From assembly GCF_036192275.1 (NCBI RefSeq), contig NZ_CP108088.1, positions 3,473,501 through 3,537,500 on the forward strand: DNA of 64,000 bases, given 5' to 3'. The position numbers and the translations under genes are program-made. Below, piece by piece: positions 51,603 through 61,866 of this stretch. The stretch comes from Streptomyces sp. NBC_00250 (GTDB taxonomy: Bacteria > Actinomycetota > Actinomycetes > Streptomycetales > Streptomycetaceae). The notes under the pieces were generated by a model that was not told the DNA's origin, did no database searches, and worked only from the letters and a program-made list of their open reading frames with translations. Numbering within the stretch: the stretch's first letter is position 1; each line of letters begins with the position of its first letter.

Positions 51603-53182
51603 CGACCCGCACCCGCACGCGCCCCCTGGCCCGGACCCTCGCCGCCCTGGCCCTCGCCCTCGTCGCCACCGCCTGCACGGGCGGGGACGGCGGCGGCGAC
51701 CGCCCCGACGAACGGGGCCAGGAAGCCGCTCCCGGCACCCTCCGGGTCCTCGCCTCCTCCGAGCTGGCCGACATGGCCCCGGTCCTCGAAGCGGCCCGCA
51801 AGGCGACCGGCGTCACCGTGCGCCCCACCTACGCCGGCACCCTCGACGCCGTCGAGCGGATCGCGTCCGGCCAGGCGGAGAAGGAGTACGACGCGGTCTG
51901 GCTCTCCTCCAACGACTATCTGCGGCTCCGCCCGGACACCGCCCGGAAGATCACCGGCGAGACGCCGGTGATGGCCTCGCCCGTGGCCCTGGGGGTACGG
52001 CCCGAGGTCGTCTCCCGGCTCGGCTGGGACCCGGCGAAGGTCACCTGGTCGCAGCTGCACCGGGCGGTCGCCGACGGGAAGCTGACGTACGGCATGACCG
52101 ACCCGATGCGCTCCAACTCCGGCTTCTCCGCGCTGGTCTCGGTCGCCTCCGGTCTCTCCGGAGCCCAGTCGGCGCTCACCGAACGGGACGTCACCAAGGC
52201 CACCCCGCGGCTCAAGGAGTTCTTCACGGGCCAGAAGCTGACCTCGGGCTCCTCCGGCTGGCTCGCCAGCGCCTACGCCCGCCGCACCGACGTCGACGCG
52301 CTCGTCAACTACGAGTCCGTCCTGCTGTCCGCTCCCGGCGAGCTGACCGTGATCCGGCCGTCCGACGGTGTCGTGACCGCCGACTACCCGTTCACCCTGC
52401 TCACCTCGGCCGGCCCCGAGGCGAAGGCGGCGGCCGGCCGCCTCACCACGTATCTGCGCACCCCGGACGCCCAGCGGCAGATCACGGAGACGACCCTGCG
52501 CCGTCCCGTGGTCCCCGGGGTCCGTCCGGCGTCGGCGCTCGCCCGGGACCCGCGGCGCGAGCTGCCGTTCCCCGGCAGCCGGAAGGTGGCGGACGGGCTC
52601 CTCGACGCGTACGACAACACCCTGCGCAGGCCCTCCCGCACGGTGTACGTGCTCGACACCTCGGGTTCGATGAGCGGCGAACGGCTCGAACGGCTCAAGA
52701 CGGCCCTGGCCGAGCTGACCGGTGACTTCCGGGACCGGGAGGAGGTCACCCTGATGCCCTTCGGTTCCACGGTGAAGGAGAGCGAGGTCCGCACGCACAC
52801 GGTCGACCCGGCCTCGCCGCAGGCCGCGCTCGACGCGATCAAGGGTGACGCGCGGAAGCTCTCGGCCTTCGGCGGCACGGCGATCTACTCCAGCGTCCAG
52901 GAGGCGTACCGCTTCCTGGGGAGGACGCCCGGCGACACGTTCACCTCGATCGTCCTCATGACGGACGGCGAGAACACCGACGGCGACCCGGCCGCCGCGT
53001 TCGACTCGTTCTACCGCTCCCTGCCCGCCGCGCAGCAGCGCACCCCGGTCTTCCCGATCCTCTTCGGGGACTCCGACCGCGGCGAGCTCGACCACATCGC
53101 GAGCCTGACCGGCGGCAAGCTCTTCGACGCCAACCAGGGTTCGCTGGACGGCGCCTTCGAGGAGATCCGTGGCTACCAGTAA
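51599..53182 (+). CDS. lipoprotein with substrate-binding-like and VWA domains
   Basis: 527 residues. The lipobox LVATAC puts the lipidated Cys at C26. Residues about 45-320 form a periplasmic binding-protein-like domain (LRVLASSELADMAPVLEAARKATGV; TDPMRSNSGFSALVSVASG). Residues about 345-527 form a von Willebrand A domain; MIDAS motif D353-T-S-G-S-M-S is intact, with FGGTAIYSSVQEA and LMTDGENTDGD as the further metal-binding segments. It is likely an exported adhesion or metal-dependent scaffold. It overlaps telA by four bases and the next gene by 14. Confidence 0.88.
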   Translation: MTTRTRTRPLARTLAALALALVATACTGGDGGGDRPDERGQEAAPGTLRVLASSELADMAPVLEAARKATGVTVRPTYAGTLDAVERIASGQAEKEYDAVWLSSNDYLRLRPDTARKITGETPVMASPVALGVRPEVVSRLGWDPAKVTWSQLHRAVADGKLTYGMTDPMRSNSGFSALVSVASGLSGAQSALTERDVTKATPRLKEFFTGQKLTSGSSGWLASAYARRTDVDALVNYESVLLSAPGELTVIRPSDGVVTADYPFTLLTSAGPEAKAAAGRLTTYLRTPDAQRQITETTLRRPVVPGVRPASALARDPRRELPFPGSRKVADGLLDAYDNTLRRPSRTVYVLDTSGSMSGERLERLKTALAELTGDFRDREEVTLMPFGSTVKESEVRTHTVDPASPQAALDAIKGDARKLSAFGGTAIYSSVQEAYRFLGRTPGDTFTSIVLMTDGENTDGDPAAAFDSFYRSLPAAQQRTPVFPILFGDSDRGELDHIASLTGGKLFDANQGSLDGAFEEIRGYQ

Positions 53183-53759
53183 CCCGCTGCTGCGGTACGC
53201 GGAGTCCCGCAAGAACCTCACCGGCAGCCTCTGCGGCCTCGCCGGGGTGGGCATCGCCCTCACCGGGGCCGCGGGCGCCCTCTGGCCCCTGGTGGTGGCC
53301 GGCCTGTACGCGGCGGGGGCGCTGATCGCCCCGCCCGAGCGGCCCGCGACCCCGGAGTTCGCCGACTCCGGGGATCGACTGGACGGCGTCCGCACCGACT
53401 TCACGACCCTGCGCGCGTACCTCGCGGAGGTCGAACTGCCGTCCGCCGCACAGGGCCTGCTCACCGAGCTGGACTCCCTGGTCGAAGCCCTGCTCGAACC
53501 GGGCTGGGTGACGGACCCGGAGCACCTGCACGTGCTGGCCCGCGCGGTCCGCCAGGACGTCCCGGAGGCCGTCGACACCTTCGTACGGACCCGGTGGTGG
53601 TCCCGGGTCACCCCGGGCACGGAGCCGCCGGAGCGCCATCTGGAGCGGCAACTGTCCGCGCTGCGCGAGGAGATGACCGCCATCGCCACCGCGCTCCAGC
53701 AGGCGGAGGCGATCCGCCAGGAGATCCACACCCGCTATCTCGAAGAACGCGGCCGTTGA
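53169..53759 (+). CDS. unknown two-TM protein of the TelA/VWA operon (possible XpaC-like)
   Basis: 196 residues. Two hydrophobic segments near the N-terminus (CGLAGVGIALTGAAGALWPLVVAGLYAAGALIA) precede a helical cytoplasmic domain with two blocks, RTDFTTLRAYLAEVELPSAAQGLLTEL and LERQLSALREEMTAIATALQQAEAI. This layout is reminiscent of XpaC-like proteins, which co-occur with TelA elsewhere, but I cannot confirm the family. The GTG start overlaps the VWA gene by 14 bases. Confidence 0.7.
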   Translation: MATSNPLLRYAESRKNLTGSLCGLAGVGIALTGAAGALWPLVVAGLYAAGALIAPPERPATPEFADSGDRLDGVRTDFTTLRAYLAEVELPSAAQGLLTELDSLVEALLEPGWVTDPEHLHVLARAVRQDVPEAVDTFVRTRWWSRVTPGTEPPERHLERQLSALREEMTAIATALQQAEAIRQEIHTRYLEERGR

Positions 53760-53776
53760 TCGGTTAGGTTCCGCCC

Positions 53777-54703
53777 ATGACATTCTCCGACCGCATCGCG
53801 TCCCGTCGTACCGTCCTGACCGCTCTGGCCGCCGCAGCTACGGCGGGTGCCCCGCTGGCCGGCCAGCTCGCCACCGCCGCACCGGCGTTCGCCACCGGCG
53901 AGAACGACGTCTACGACTCCAACACGGACCTCTACACGAGCACGAAGGACCCCGTCGTGGAGGGCACGGACTACGGCCGCCGTTCGCGACGCCATGAGCA
54001 GTTCGACGGCTATCTGTCCAAGAAGGGCGTCTACACCCAGCGGACGGCGATCATGGCCATCCACGGGGGCCAGATCGAGAGAGGCACGTCCGAACTCTGT
54101 CTGGCCATAGCGGGGTACGACCCGTCGGACGCGAACAAGGCGGCCCTGCTGCCCGCCGTCCACGACTACTGGATGTTCGAGGGCATGCGCTCCGAGAACA
54201 ACCGCGATCTGCACGTCACCTCGGTGAACTGCGACGACCACGTCGCGAAGGTGCTGGCCGCGAGCCATCTGAACGTGCTGAGCCTGCACGGCTGCCAGTA
54301 CAGCCAGCTCGGCATGCCCGACACCATGATCTGGCCCTCGCAGGCGGACCCGAAGCTGGTCGTCGTGGGCGGCCTGAACAAGACGTTCCGTGACGCGCTC
54401 ACGTACGAGCTGAACGCGGCTGGTTTCCCCGCGGTCGACGCGCTCTCCGACCCGTACAAGGAGAACCTCGCGGACTTCGCGGGCGCGGCCACGAAGAACA
54501 TCTGCAATCGGACGATGACCGGCGCGGGCGCCCAGCTGGAGATCACCGAGGACATGCGCCGTTCGCTCTTCGGCCCCCAGGTGACGGACTTCGACTGGAA
54601 GAGCGGCCGGATCGCGACCTGGAACAACCCCCGGTTCCTCGCCTTCCGCGACGCGTGCCGGCGTGCGATCGCGACCGTGGAGGCCGGTCAGCCGATCCTC
54701 TGA
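53777..54703 (+). CDS. poly-gamma-glutamate hydrolase family protein, Tat-exported
   Basis: 308 residues. The N-terminus (SRRTVLTALAAAATAGAPLAGQLA) is a Tat-type signal with RR. The mature part has the family pattern AIHGGQIERGTSELCLAIAG, LHVTSVNCDDH, LSLHGCQ and VVVGGLNKTF, in which the early His and Glu are zinc ligands in related enzymes. Such proteins (phage gamma-PGA hydrolases and YoqZ-like) cut poly-gamma-glutamate. A capsule-related role or phage origin is inferred. It lies just after the TelA operon. Confidence 0.82.
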   Translation: MTFSDRIASRRTVLTALAAAATAGAPLAGQLATAAPAFATGENDVYDSNTDLYTSTKDPVVEGTDYGRRSRRHEQFDGYLSKKGVYTQRTAIMAIHGGQIERGTSELCLAIAGYDPSDANKAALLPAVHDYWMFEGMRSENNRDLHVTSVNCDDHVAKVLAASHLNVLSLHGCQYSQLGMPDTMIWPSQADPKLVVVGGLNKTFRDALTYELNAAGFPAVDALSDPYKENLADFAGAATKNICNRTMTGAGAQLEITEDMRRSLFGPQVTDFDWKSGRIATWNNPRFLAFRDACRRAIATVEAGQPIL

Positions 54704-54725
54704 CCGGAACGCCTGCGGACATGCG

Positions 54726-54761
54726 CCGGCCCCCGGAGCCTGAGGGGGCGCCGGGGGCCGG
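54726..54761. terminator. convergent terminator before PEPCK
   Basis: An 11-bp perfect stem (54726-54736 with 54751-54761) with a 14-base loop lies just after the hydrolase stop. It sits between it and the convergent pckG gene. Confidence 0.7.
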
Positions 54762-54838
54762 TTGCGTCGTGGTGAGCCGTCGTGACCCCACTGGTCAGGG
54801 CGGTATCTCGGGGCAACCCACCACGAGTCTCGAAGGGA

Positions 54839-56662
<1,824 letters not shown>

Positions 56663-56856
56663 GATTGCTCCTTGTAGAGGGGTTTTTTGGTGTGTGCCCC
56701 GTGGGGGCCGCGACCCGGATGCTTCGTAGCTGCTCATCCGGTGCCGACCGCACTCATTTGATCATCCGACGGAACCGCCCATATGTCCAGGGGTCCGCCC
56801 ACGTGAGCATCGCCACTCATATCCGGGACCTACGGTGCCGTCGGTACGATTCCGCC

Positions 56857-57558
56857 ATGACTGCAGCCACGCCGGAAGTGACCCCGATCGATCCGGCTCC
56901 GATGGGGCAGCCCCCGTCACTCCCGGTGAAGCCCCGGCTCAGAGGGTGGCTGCACGCGGGCATGTTCCCGGCCGTGATCGTCGCCGGCCTCGTCCTGGTC
57001 GCCCTCTCCGACTCGCCCCGCGCCCGTATCGCCTGCGGCGTCTACGTCCTCACCGCCTGCCTGCTCTTCGGCATCAGCGCGCTGTACCACCGCGGGAACT
57101 GGGGCCCGCGCGGCGAGGCCGTGCTCCGGCGCCTCGACCACGCCAACATCTTCCTGATCATCGCGGGCACCTACACCCCGCTGACGCTGCTGCTCCTCCC
57201 CGATTCCACCGGCCGGCCGCTCATGTGGGCGGTCTGGGCGGCGGCCACCGCCGGCATCGCCTTCCGGGTCTTCTGGGTCGGCGCCCCGCGCTGGCTGTAC
57301 ACGCCCTGCTACATCGCCATGGGCTGGGCCGCGGTCTTCTTCCTGCCCGACTTCATGCGCGCGGGCGGCATCGCCGTCCTCGTCCTCGTCATCGTCGGCG
57401 GACTGCTCTACAGCGCGGGCGGGGTCATCTACGGCATCAAGCGCCCGAACCCCTCACCGCGCTGGTTCGGCTTCCACGAGGTCTTCCACTCGCTGACCCT
57501 GGCCGCCTTCATCGTCCACTACGTCGGCATCTCCCTGGTGGCCTACCAGCACGCGTGA
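56857..57558 (+). CDS. trhA: hemolysin III family protein (PAQR-like)
   Basis: 233 residues with seven membrane segments (roughly residues 38 onward). The family's metal-ligand set is present: SALYHRGNWG (His), LDHANIFLIIAGTYTPL (Asp) and HEVFHSLTLAAFIVHY (two His) at the end. It belongs to the TrhA/YqfA branch, linked to membrane energetics and lipid homeostasis. A soluble leader of about 35 residues precedes the core. ATG at 56857. Confidence 0.92.
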   Translation: MTAATPEVTPIDPAPMGQPPSLPVKPRLRGWLHAGMFPAVIVAGLVLVALSDSPRARIACGVYVLTACLLFGISALYHRGNWGPRGEAVLRRLDHANIFLIIAGTYTPLTLLLLPDSTGRPLMWAVWAAATAGIAFRVFWVGAPRWLYTPCYIAMGWAAVFFLPDFMRAGGIAVLVLVIVGGLLYSAGGVIYGIKRPNPSPRWFGFHEVFHSLTLAAFIVHYVGISLVAYQHA

Positions 57559-57584
57559 CCGTGGCGGGCGCCCGCCCGGCCCCC

Positions 57585-58607
57585 TCAGGGCCCGGGCGGC
57601 GCCCCCAGCGCCTTCCGCACCACCCGCGCCGACTCCGGATTGTCGGCACACCCCCACACGCCGTGCGGGCAGTAGTCGGTCACCGTCTGGTAGACGGGCC
57701 GGTGCGTCGCGAACCAGTCGAGCATCCCCCGGACGTACGCCGGGTTGTCGCCGTTGCGGAAGAGCCCCCACTCCGGGTACGAGACCGGCTTGCCGTGCGC
57801 CGCCGCGAACCGGACGTGGTGTTCCAGCCCGTACTCCTCGGCCACCTGGTCCTCGAAGGCGAGCCCCGCCGGCTGGTCGTACGCGTCCATCCCGATGATG
57901 TCGACGACGTCGTCCCCCGGGTAGCAGCGCGGCCACTCCACGGCGTCCCGCCCCCGGCTCGGGGTGAAATCGAAGCGGAACCGCTGCCCCGCCACCCCCC
58001 GCAGCACCTCGACCACCCGGCGCCAGTACGCCTTCCAGGCCTCCGGGTCCGGTCCGCAGCGATGGCTGTACGTGGTGCCGTTCATCTCCCAGCCCAGCAC
58101 CAGGACCGCGTCCCCGAGGCCGTGCTCCACGAGCCGCTCCCCCAGGACCCGGAAGTGCCCGTCGAAGGAGCCCGCCGCGCCGGCGCGCAGCCCCGTCCGC
58201 ACCTCGGCGTCCGTCAGCCCGGCCTCGCTGCGGTCCATCATCGGCACGTTGAGCACGAAGAGCCGCCCCGGCCGCGCCTCCTTCCAGCGCGCCCAGGGCC
58301 CGAAGAGCGCCGGATGGCCCTCGATGTTGGACCAGCGGTCGCCCGGCAGATAGGTGTGCCCGACGGTCAGCGACTCGCCGCCGAGCCAGGCCTGCGCCTG
58401 GGCGATCCTGCGCACCCCGGTCTCGTCGGAGCCGGTGAAGAAACCCGAGGGCACCCCGGGCAGCGGCGCCGGATCCGTTTCGGGCGCGGCGCGGGTCCCG
58501 GTGTGCCGGTCACCCGGCGCGATCCGGTCGTAGGGAAGCAGGAGCACGAGAACGGCCGCGAGCAGCACGGTCGGTGCCACTCGCGGCCATCGGAGGAGGG
58601 GGTTCAC
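57585..58607 (-). CDS. GH26-like glycoside hydrolase, membrane-anchored
   Basis: 340 residues. A signal anchor (VAPTVLLAAVLVLLLPY) is followed by a TIM-barrel domain. The acid/base Glu is in LVLGWEMNGTTYSHRCG and the nucleophile Glu in VSYPEWGLFRNG, which match the GH26 E-x-N-G and YPEWG patterns. The product of GH26 action is normally mannan or related beta-glycan. GTG at 58607 lies one base after the VKOR stop, so the two are co-translated. Substrate remains uncertain. Confidence 0.8.
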   Translation of the reverse strand: MNPLLRWPRVAPTVLLAAVLVLLLPYDRIAPGDRHTGTRAAPETDPAPLPGVPSGFFTGSDETGVRRIAQAQAWLGGESLTVGHTYLPGDRWSNIEGHPALFGPWARWKEARPGRLFVLNVPMMDRSEAGLTDAEVRTGLRAGAAGSFDGHFRVLGERLVEHGLGDAVLVLGWEMNGTTYSHRCGPDPEAWKAYWRRVVEVLRGVAGQRFRFDFTPSRGRDAVEWPRCYPGDDVVDIIGMDAYDQPAGLAFEDQVAEEYGLEHHVRFAAAHGKPVSYPEWGLFRNGDNPAYVRGMLDWFATHRPVYQTVTDYCPHGVWGCADNPESARVVRKALGAPPGP

Positions 58608-58608
58608 G

Positions 58609-59253
58609 TCAGCTCGTCCAGAATTCCCACCACCGGGTCAGGATCAGCATCCCGATGATCCCGATGTGCAGGACGGGCAGGGCGAACGTGAACTCGCCGA
58701 GGAAGGTCCGCACTCCCGCCGGGGCGGGGATCACCCCGTGGCGGACGTTGTGCGCGGTGACGTACCAGAACATGACGATGGTGGCGACCCAGGCCAGGCA
58801 GCACCACAGACAGAGCGCGTTGATCTCGTACAGCGACTGGTACATCAGCCAGGTGCAGAACCCGACGCCGAAGAGCATCCCGGCGTTGAGGCCGAGCCAG
58901 AGCCAGCCCCGGTAGCGCGCCCCGGCGAGCAGCCCGGCGCCGAGGGCGACGACGACGGCGTACGTGACGAGCCCGAGCATCGGGTTGGGGAAGCCGAAGA
59001 CCCCAGCCTGCTCGCTCTTCATGATGTTGCCGCAGGAGACGACCGGGTTGAGGCTGCACCCGGGCTGGAAGCCGGGGTCCTCCAGAAGGAGGAACTTGTC
59101 GATCGTGATCACCCAGCCGGACAGCACGCCCGCCGCCCCGGTGATCATCAGCAGCCAGGCGAAGGCCCGGCTGCCGCCGATCGTCCCCGCGGTCTCCCGG
59201 GAGGACTCGTGCCGCTGCTCCGGCACCCCGCCCCGTACGTTCACCGTCGCCAT
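58609..59253 (-). CDS. vitamin K epoxide reductase family protein (VKOR)
   Basis: 214 residues with about five membrane segments. The CxxC of the active site is CLWC in LYEINALCLWCCLAWVATIV; the loop cysteines are in PGCSLNPVVSCGNIM. VKOR reduces quinones while oxidising a thioredoxin-like partner, giving disulfide formation outside the cell (a DsbB replacement in actinobacteria). ATG at 59253. It is directly upstream of the GH26-like gene, so a disulfide-bonded exported enzyme may be its client. Confidence 0.93.
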   Translation of the reverse strand: MATVNVRGGVPEQRHESSRETAGTIGGSRAFAWLLMITGAAGVLSGWVITIDKFLLLEDPGFQPGCSLNPVVSCGNIMKSEQAGVFGFPNPMLGLVTYAVVVALGAGLLAGARYRGWLWLGLNAGMLFGVGFCTWLMYQSLYEINALCLWCCLAWVATIVMFWYVTAHNVRHGVIPAPAGVRTFLGEFTFALPVLHIGIIGMLILTRWWEFWTS

Positions 59254-59271
59254 GACGCGACCCCTTCCCGC

Positions 59272-59775
59272 TCAGCCCTGCAGGCGCCGGACCGGCATCA
59301 GGACGTGGGCGCTCTCCTTGAGCATCTCCTCGTCGGAGACGAAGGCACGCAGCTTCGCCTCGTCGACCGGCTGTCCGGGGACGGCCTCGGGCCAGGGCCG
59401 CACGGAGCAGATGAGGTAGACCTGGCCCCGCTCGCGGGCGGCCTCCTGCCACTCGTCGGGCACCGGGCACTGCACCTTCAGGAAGGGCAGGTTGAGGACT
59501 GCTGAGCCGCCCTCGACGAGCAGCGAGGCGGTGATCCCGGCGTCCTTGTCCAGGTCGAAGAGCCGGTCGCCGACCGAGAGACCCATGGTCTCCAGGGCCG
59601 TCCGCATGGCCTGCTGACCGGCCTCCGGCCCGTCCCGGCCGTCGCCGAGCGAGTACGCCATGAGGAACGGCGTACCGGCCGAGTCGGCGGAGGGCTCGCT
59701 GGCCCACGGAATCACCGTGAGCGTTCCCAGCGGGGAGGCGCTGCGCGCCGAGGAAACGACGTTGGAAGTGGTCAT
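59272..59775 (-). CDS. DUF5949 family protein
   Basis: 167 residues of unknown function. The pattern TPFLMAYSLGDGRDGPEAGQQAM, LVEGGSAVLNLPFLKVQCPVPDEWQEAARERGQVYLI and RPWPEAVPGQPV is that of DUF5949, a Streptomyces-specific family that I recall only in outline. No membrane segment or signal peptide is seen. ATG at 59775; the stop is 18 bases upstream of the VKOR start. Confidence 0.75.
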   Translation of the reverse strand: MTTSNVVSSARSASPLGTLTVIPWASEPSADSAGTPFLMAYSLGDGRDGPEAGQQAMRTALETMGLSVGDRLFDLDKDAGITASLLVEGGSAVLNLPFLKVQCPVPDEWQEAARERGQVYLICSVRPWPEAVPGQPVDEAKLRAFVSDEEMLKESAHVLMPVRRLQG

Positions 59776-59932
59776 GAATCGGATGCTAGTGCTCCAACCA
59801 CCCTTTCCCCGCGCCGTTTTCACTCGAACGGCCGACATTCACGCCGCTGGCATTTCCGGCGCAACGAACCCGGGTTTTCATCGTTGTGCCCTGAGGGCAT
59901 TCGCCGATACGCCGACCCCGAGGAGATCAATC

Positions 59933-60346
59933 ATGATCGTCCCGCGCCGCGTCGCACTACGGTCCCTCTTCGCGCTGACCGTCACCGCGTTCACGGGTGG
60001 CGCTCTCGGCCGCATCGCGACCCGCCCGCCGTCCGGAAAGCGCTCGGAAGGCGCGCGCGACCCGCACGCCTTCGACGAGATGTACGGGGGCCGCCGCATC
60101 CTGGGCTTCTCGGGCCCCGAGGGCGAGCCGGTGGCCCTCGTCGACGGCCGGCCGCTGCATCTGATGCGCTGCGCCGACGGCGGTTACGTCACCCCGATCG
60201 ACCACTACGAGTCCTGCCCGACGCCACTGGCGGCCGTCCGCGCGGCCGTGGACGAGCTGGGCGCCGCCCGGCTCTCCCCGCTCGCCGCCGCCCATGGCGT
60301 CCACACCGACCCGACGGGAGGGAGCCCGCGTGGTGTACACGCGTAA
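59933..60346 (+). CDS. melC1: tyrosinase cofactor MelC1 (caddie protein)
   Basis: 137 residues. A signal-like N-terminus (IVPRRVALRSLFALTVTAFTGGALG) precedes a small domain with RDPHAFDEMYGGRRILGF, DGRPLHLMRCADGGYVTPIDHYESCPTPLAAVRAAVDELG. The His/Met/Cys set delivers copper to apo-tyrosinase and acts as its chaperone for export. RBS GAGGAGATC upstream. Its end overlaps melC2 by 17 bases. Confidence 0.92.
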   Translation: MIVPRRVALRSLFALTVTAFTGGALGRIATRPPSGKRSEGARDPHAFDEMYGGRRILGFSGPEGEPVALVDGRPLHLMRCADGGYVTPIDHYESCPTPLAAVRAAVDELGAARLSPLAAAHGVHTDPTGGSPRGVHA

Positions 60347-61196
60347 GAACCAGCGCGATCTGACCGGCGCCGAGCGCCGGAAGTTCGTCGCCGCCGTCCT
60401 GGAGCTCAAGCGCACGGGGGCGTACGACCGCTTCGTCCGCACCCACATCGACCACTACACGGCCGACGGGGAGGGACGCCTCCGGGTCGCCCACATGACG
60501 CCGAGCTTCCTGCCCTGGCACCGCAAGTTCCTGCTGGAGTTCGAGACTGCGCTGCGGCGGATCGACCCGACGGTCTCCGTGCCGTACTGGGACTGGACCC
60601 GCGACAACAGTCCGGCGTCGTCGATCTGGGGCGAGGACTTCCTGGGCGGCAACGGGCGCCGGGCCGACCTCCAGGTCATGACCGGCCCCTTCGCCCACTC
60701 CTCGGGACGCTGGAAGATCACCCAGTCGATGACCGAGGAACGCTTCCTGACCAGGGACTTCGGCCGGCCCCGCGACCCGATCGCCCTCCCGACACAGGCC
60801 CAGGTCGACGAGGTGATGCGGGAGCGGGCGTACGACGTGACGCCCTGGAACTCGACGAGTGGCGCCGGCTTCCGGAACCGTCTGGAGGGCTGGGCGCCGG
60901 GCCGGGGCAACGAGCGGTTCCGCATCCACAACCGGGTGCACCGCTGGGTCGGCGGTCTGATGCTGGGCGGCGGTTCCGTGAACGACCCGGTGTTCTGGCT
61001 GCACCACTCCTTCGTCGACCTGCTCTGGTCCCGCTGGCAGCAGCGCAACCCGGGGGCCGCGTACCTCCCCGCCGAGCCGCCGCCGCTCGGGGACGCGCAG
61101 TACCGCAAGGTCGTCGCCCGGCACGAGCCGATGGCGCCGTGGGGAGTGACCCCGGCGTCGATGTTCGACCACAGCCGGATCTACACCTACGTCTGA
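60330..61196 (+). CDS. melC2: tyrosinase MelC2
   Basis: 288 residues. CuA ligands lie in HIDHYTADG, AHMTPSFLPWHRKFLLEFE; CuB ligands in RIHNRVHRWVGG and DPVFWLHHSFVDLLWSRW, which is the canonical six-His type-3 copper site. It hydroxylates monophenols and oxidises o-diphenols to quinones for melanin. It has no signal of its own and is exported with MelC1 through the Tat pathway. GTG at 60330 or 60333; RBS GGGAGGGAG. A bidirectional hairpin follows. Confidence 0.95.
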   Translation: MVYTRKNQRDLTGAERRKFVAAVLELKRTGAYDRFVRTHIDHYTADGEGRLRVAHMTPSFLPWHRKFLLEFETALRRIDPTVSVPYWDWTRDNSPASSIWGEDFLGGNGRRADLQVMTGPFAHSSGRWKITQSMTEERFLTRDFGRPRDPIALPTQAQVDEVMRERAYDVTPWNSTSGAGFRNRLEGWAPGRGNERFRIHNRVHRWVGGLMLGGGSVNDPVFWLHHSFVDLLWSRWQQRNPGAAYLPAEPPPLGDAQYRKVVARHEPMAPWGVTPASMFDHSRIYTYV

Positions 61197-61216
61197 GCGT
61201 CCCGGCCCCGGACGTA

Positions 61217-61251
61217 CGTGTCCCCCCGGCCCGGTGGGTCGGGGGGACACG
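61217..61251. terminator. bidirectional terminator between melC2 and chaplin gene
   Basis: An 11-bp perfect stem (61217-61227 with 61241-61251) extends inward to about five more pairs (one G-T) with a three-base loop. It lies between the tyrosinase stop and the stop of the convergent chaplin gene at 61266. Confidence 0.85.
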
Positions 61252-61265
61252 GTCGTTACGGGCGA

Positions 61266-61547
61266 TCAGCCGCCGTAGCCGCCGTCGTCGTGGCCGTGGC
61301 CGTGGCCGTCGGCGTTGACGCAGGTGTTGCCGAACGCCGGGTTCAGCAGGCCGATGACGCTGACGGTGTTGCCGCAGAGGTTGACCGGAACGTGGACCGG
61401 GACCTGGACGACGTTGCCGGAGGCGACACCGGGCGAGTGGGCGGCGACGGCCTCGGCGCCCGAGTCGGCGACGGCCAGGCCGGCTCCGCTGAGGGCAACG
61501 GCACCCGTGCCGGCGAGAACAGCGGCAGCCTTCGCGATGCGAGACAT
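61266..61547 (-). CDS. short chaplin with His/Gly-rich C-terminal tail
   Basis: 93 residues. A signal peptide (AKAAAVLAGTGAVALSGAGLAVA) precedes one chaplin domain (SPGVASGNVVQVPVHVPVNLCGNTVSVIGLLNPAFGNTCVN; parts only, Cys pair in NLCGNT and GNTCVN). Chaplins assemble into amyloid-like fibrils that coat aerial hyphae and lower surface tension. The usual domain ends at CVN; here it continues with ADGHGHGHDDGGYGG. RBS CAAGGAG; ATG at 61547. Confidence 0.95.
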   Translation of the reverse strand: MSRIAKAAAVLAGTGAVALSGAGLAVADSGAEAVAAHSPGVASGNVVQVPVHVPVNLCGNTVSVIGLLNPAFGNTCVNADGHGHGHDDGGYGG

Positions 61548-61866
61548 CAAGAACTCCTTGGACGTGGAAAGCGACCGCAGGAATCACGGCCGTCTTCCCC
61601 GTTCAACGTCGTGCGGCGGACCGGGTCACGGCCGTTGGGCCGAAAGGGAGGAAGGAAAACCGAAAAATGGCCCGCGGGCCGAGAACCGTCCGCCGCCGGA
61701 TACGGCGGGACGGCCTCGGTCCGCGGGCCGTGGCCATGCGACAAGCCTCTTCTTGCAACGAACGACGGCCCTTCCGGTGGCGGGGAAGAATCGTGTCTTC
61801 ACCCACCGGGACGCCATTCGCGCAAAAGAACGAGAAAGGGGGAACGCCCTTTCGCCCGCCGTTACG
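61548..61866. other. chaplin upstream region, no gene recognised
   Basis: 319 bp of intergenic DNA precede the chaplin gene and separate it from the minus-strand secreted-protein gene ending at 61867. It holds the chaplin promoter. CCGGTGG/CCACCGG (61774-61780 with 61803-61809) can pair over a 22-base loop. No other structure was convincing. Confidence 0.4.

Noticed and set aside
57559..57602. Terminator hairpin between hemolysin III-like and GH26-like genes
   Set aside because: Inverted GC-rich stretches pair only imperfectly with shifted register; too weak to list.
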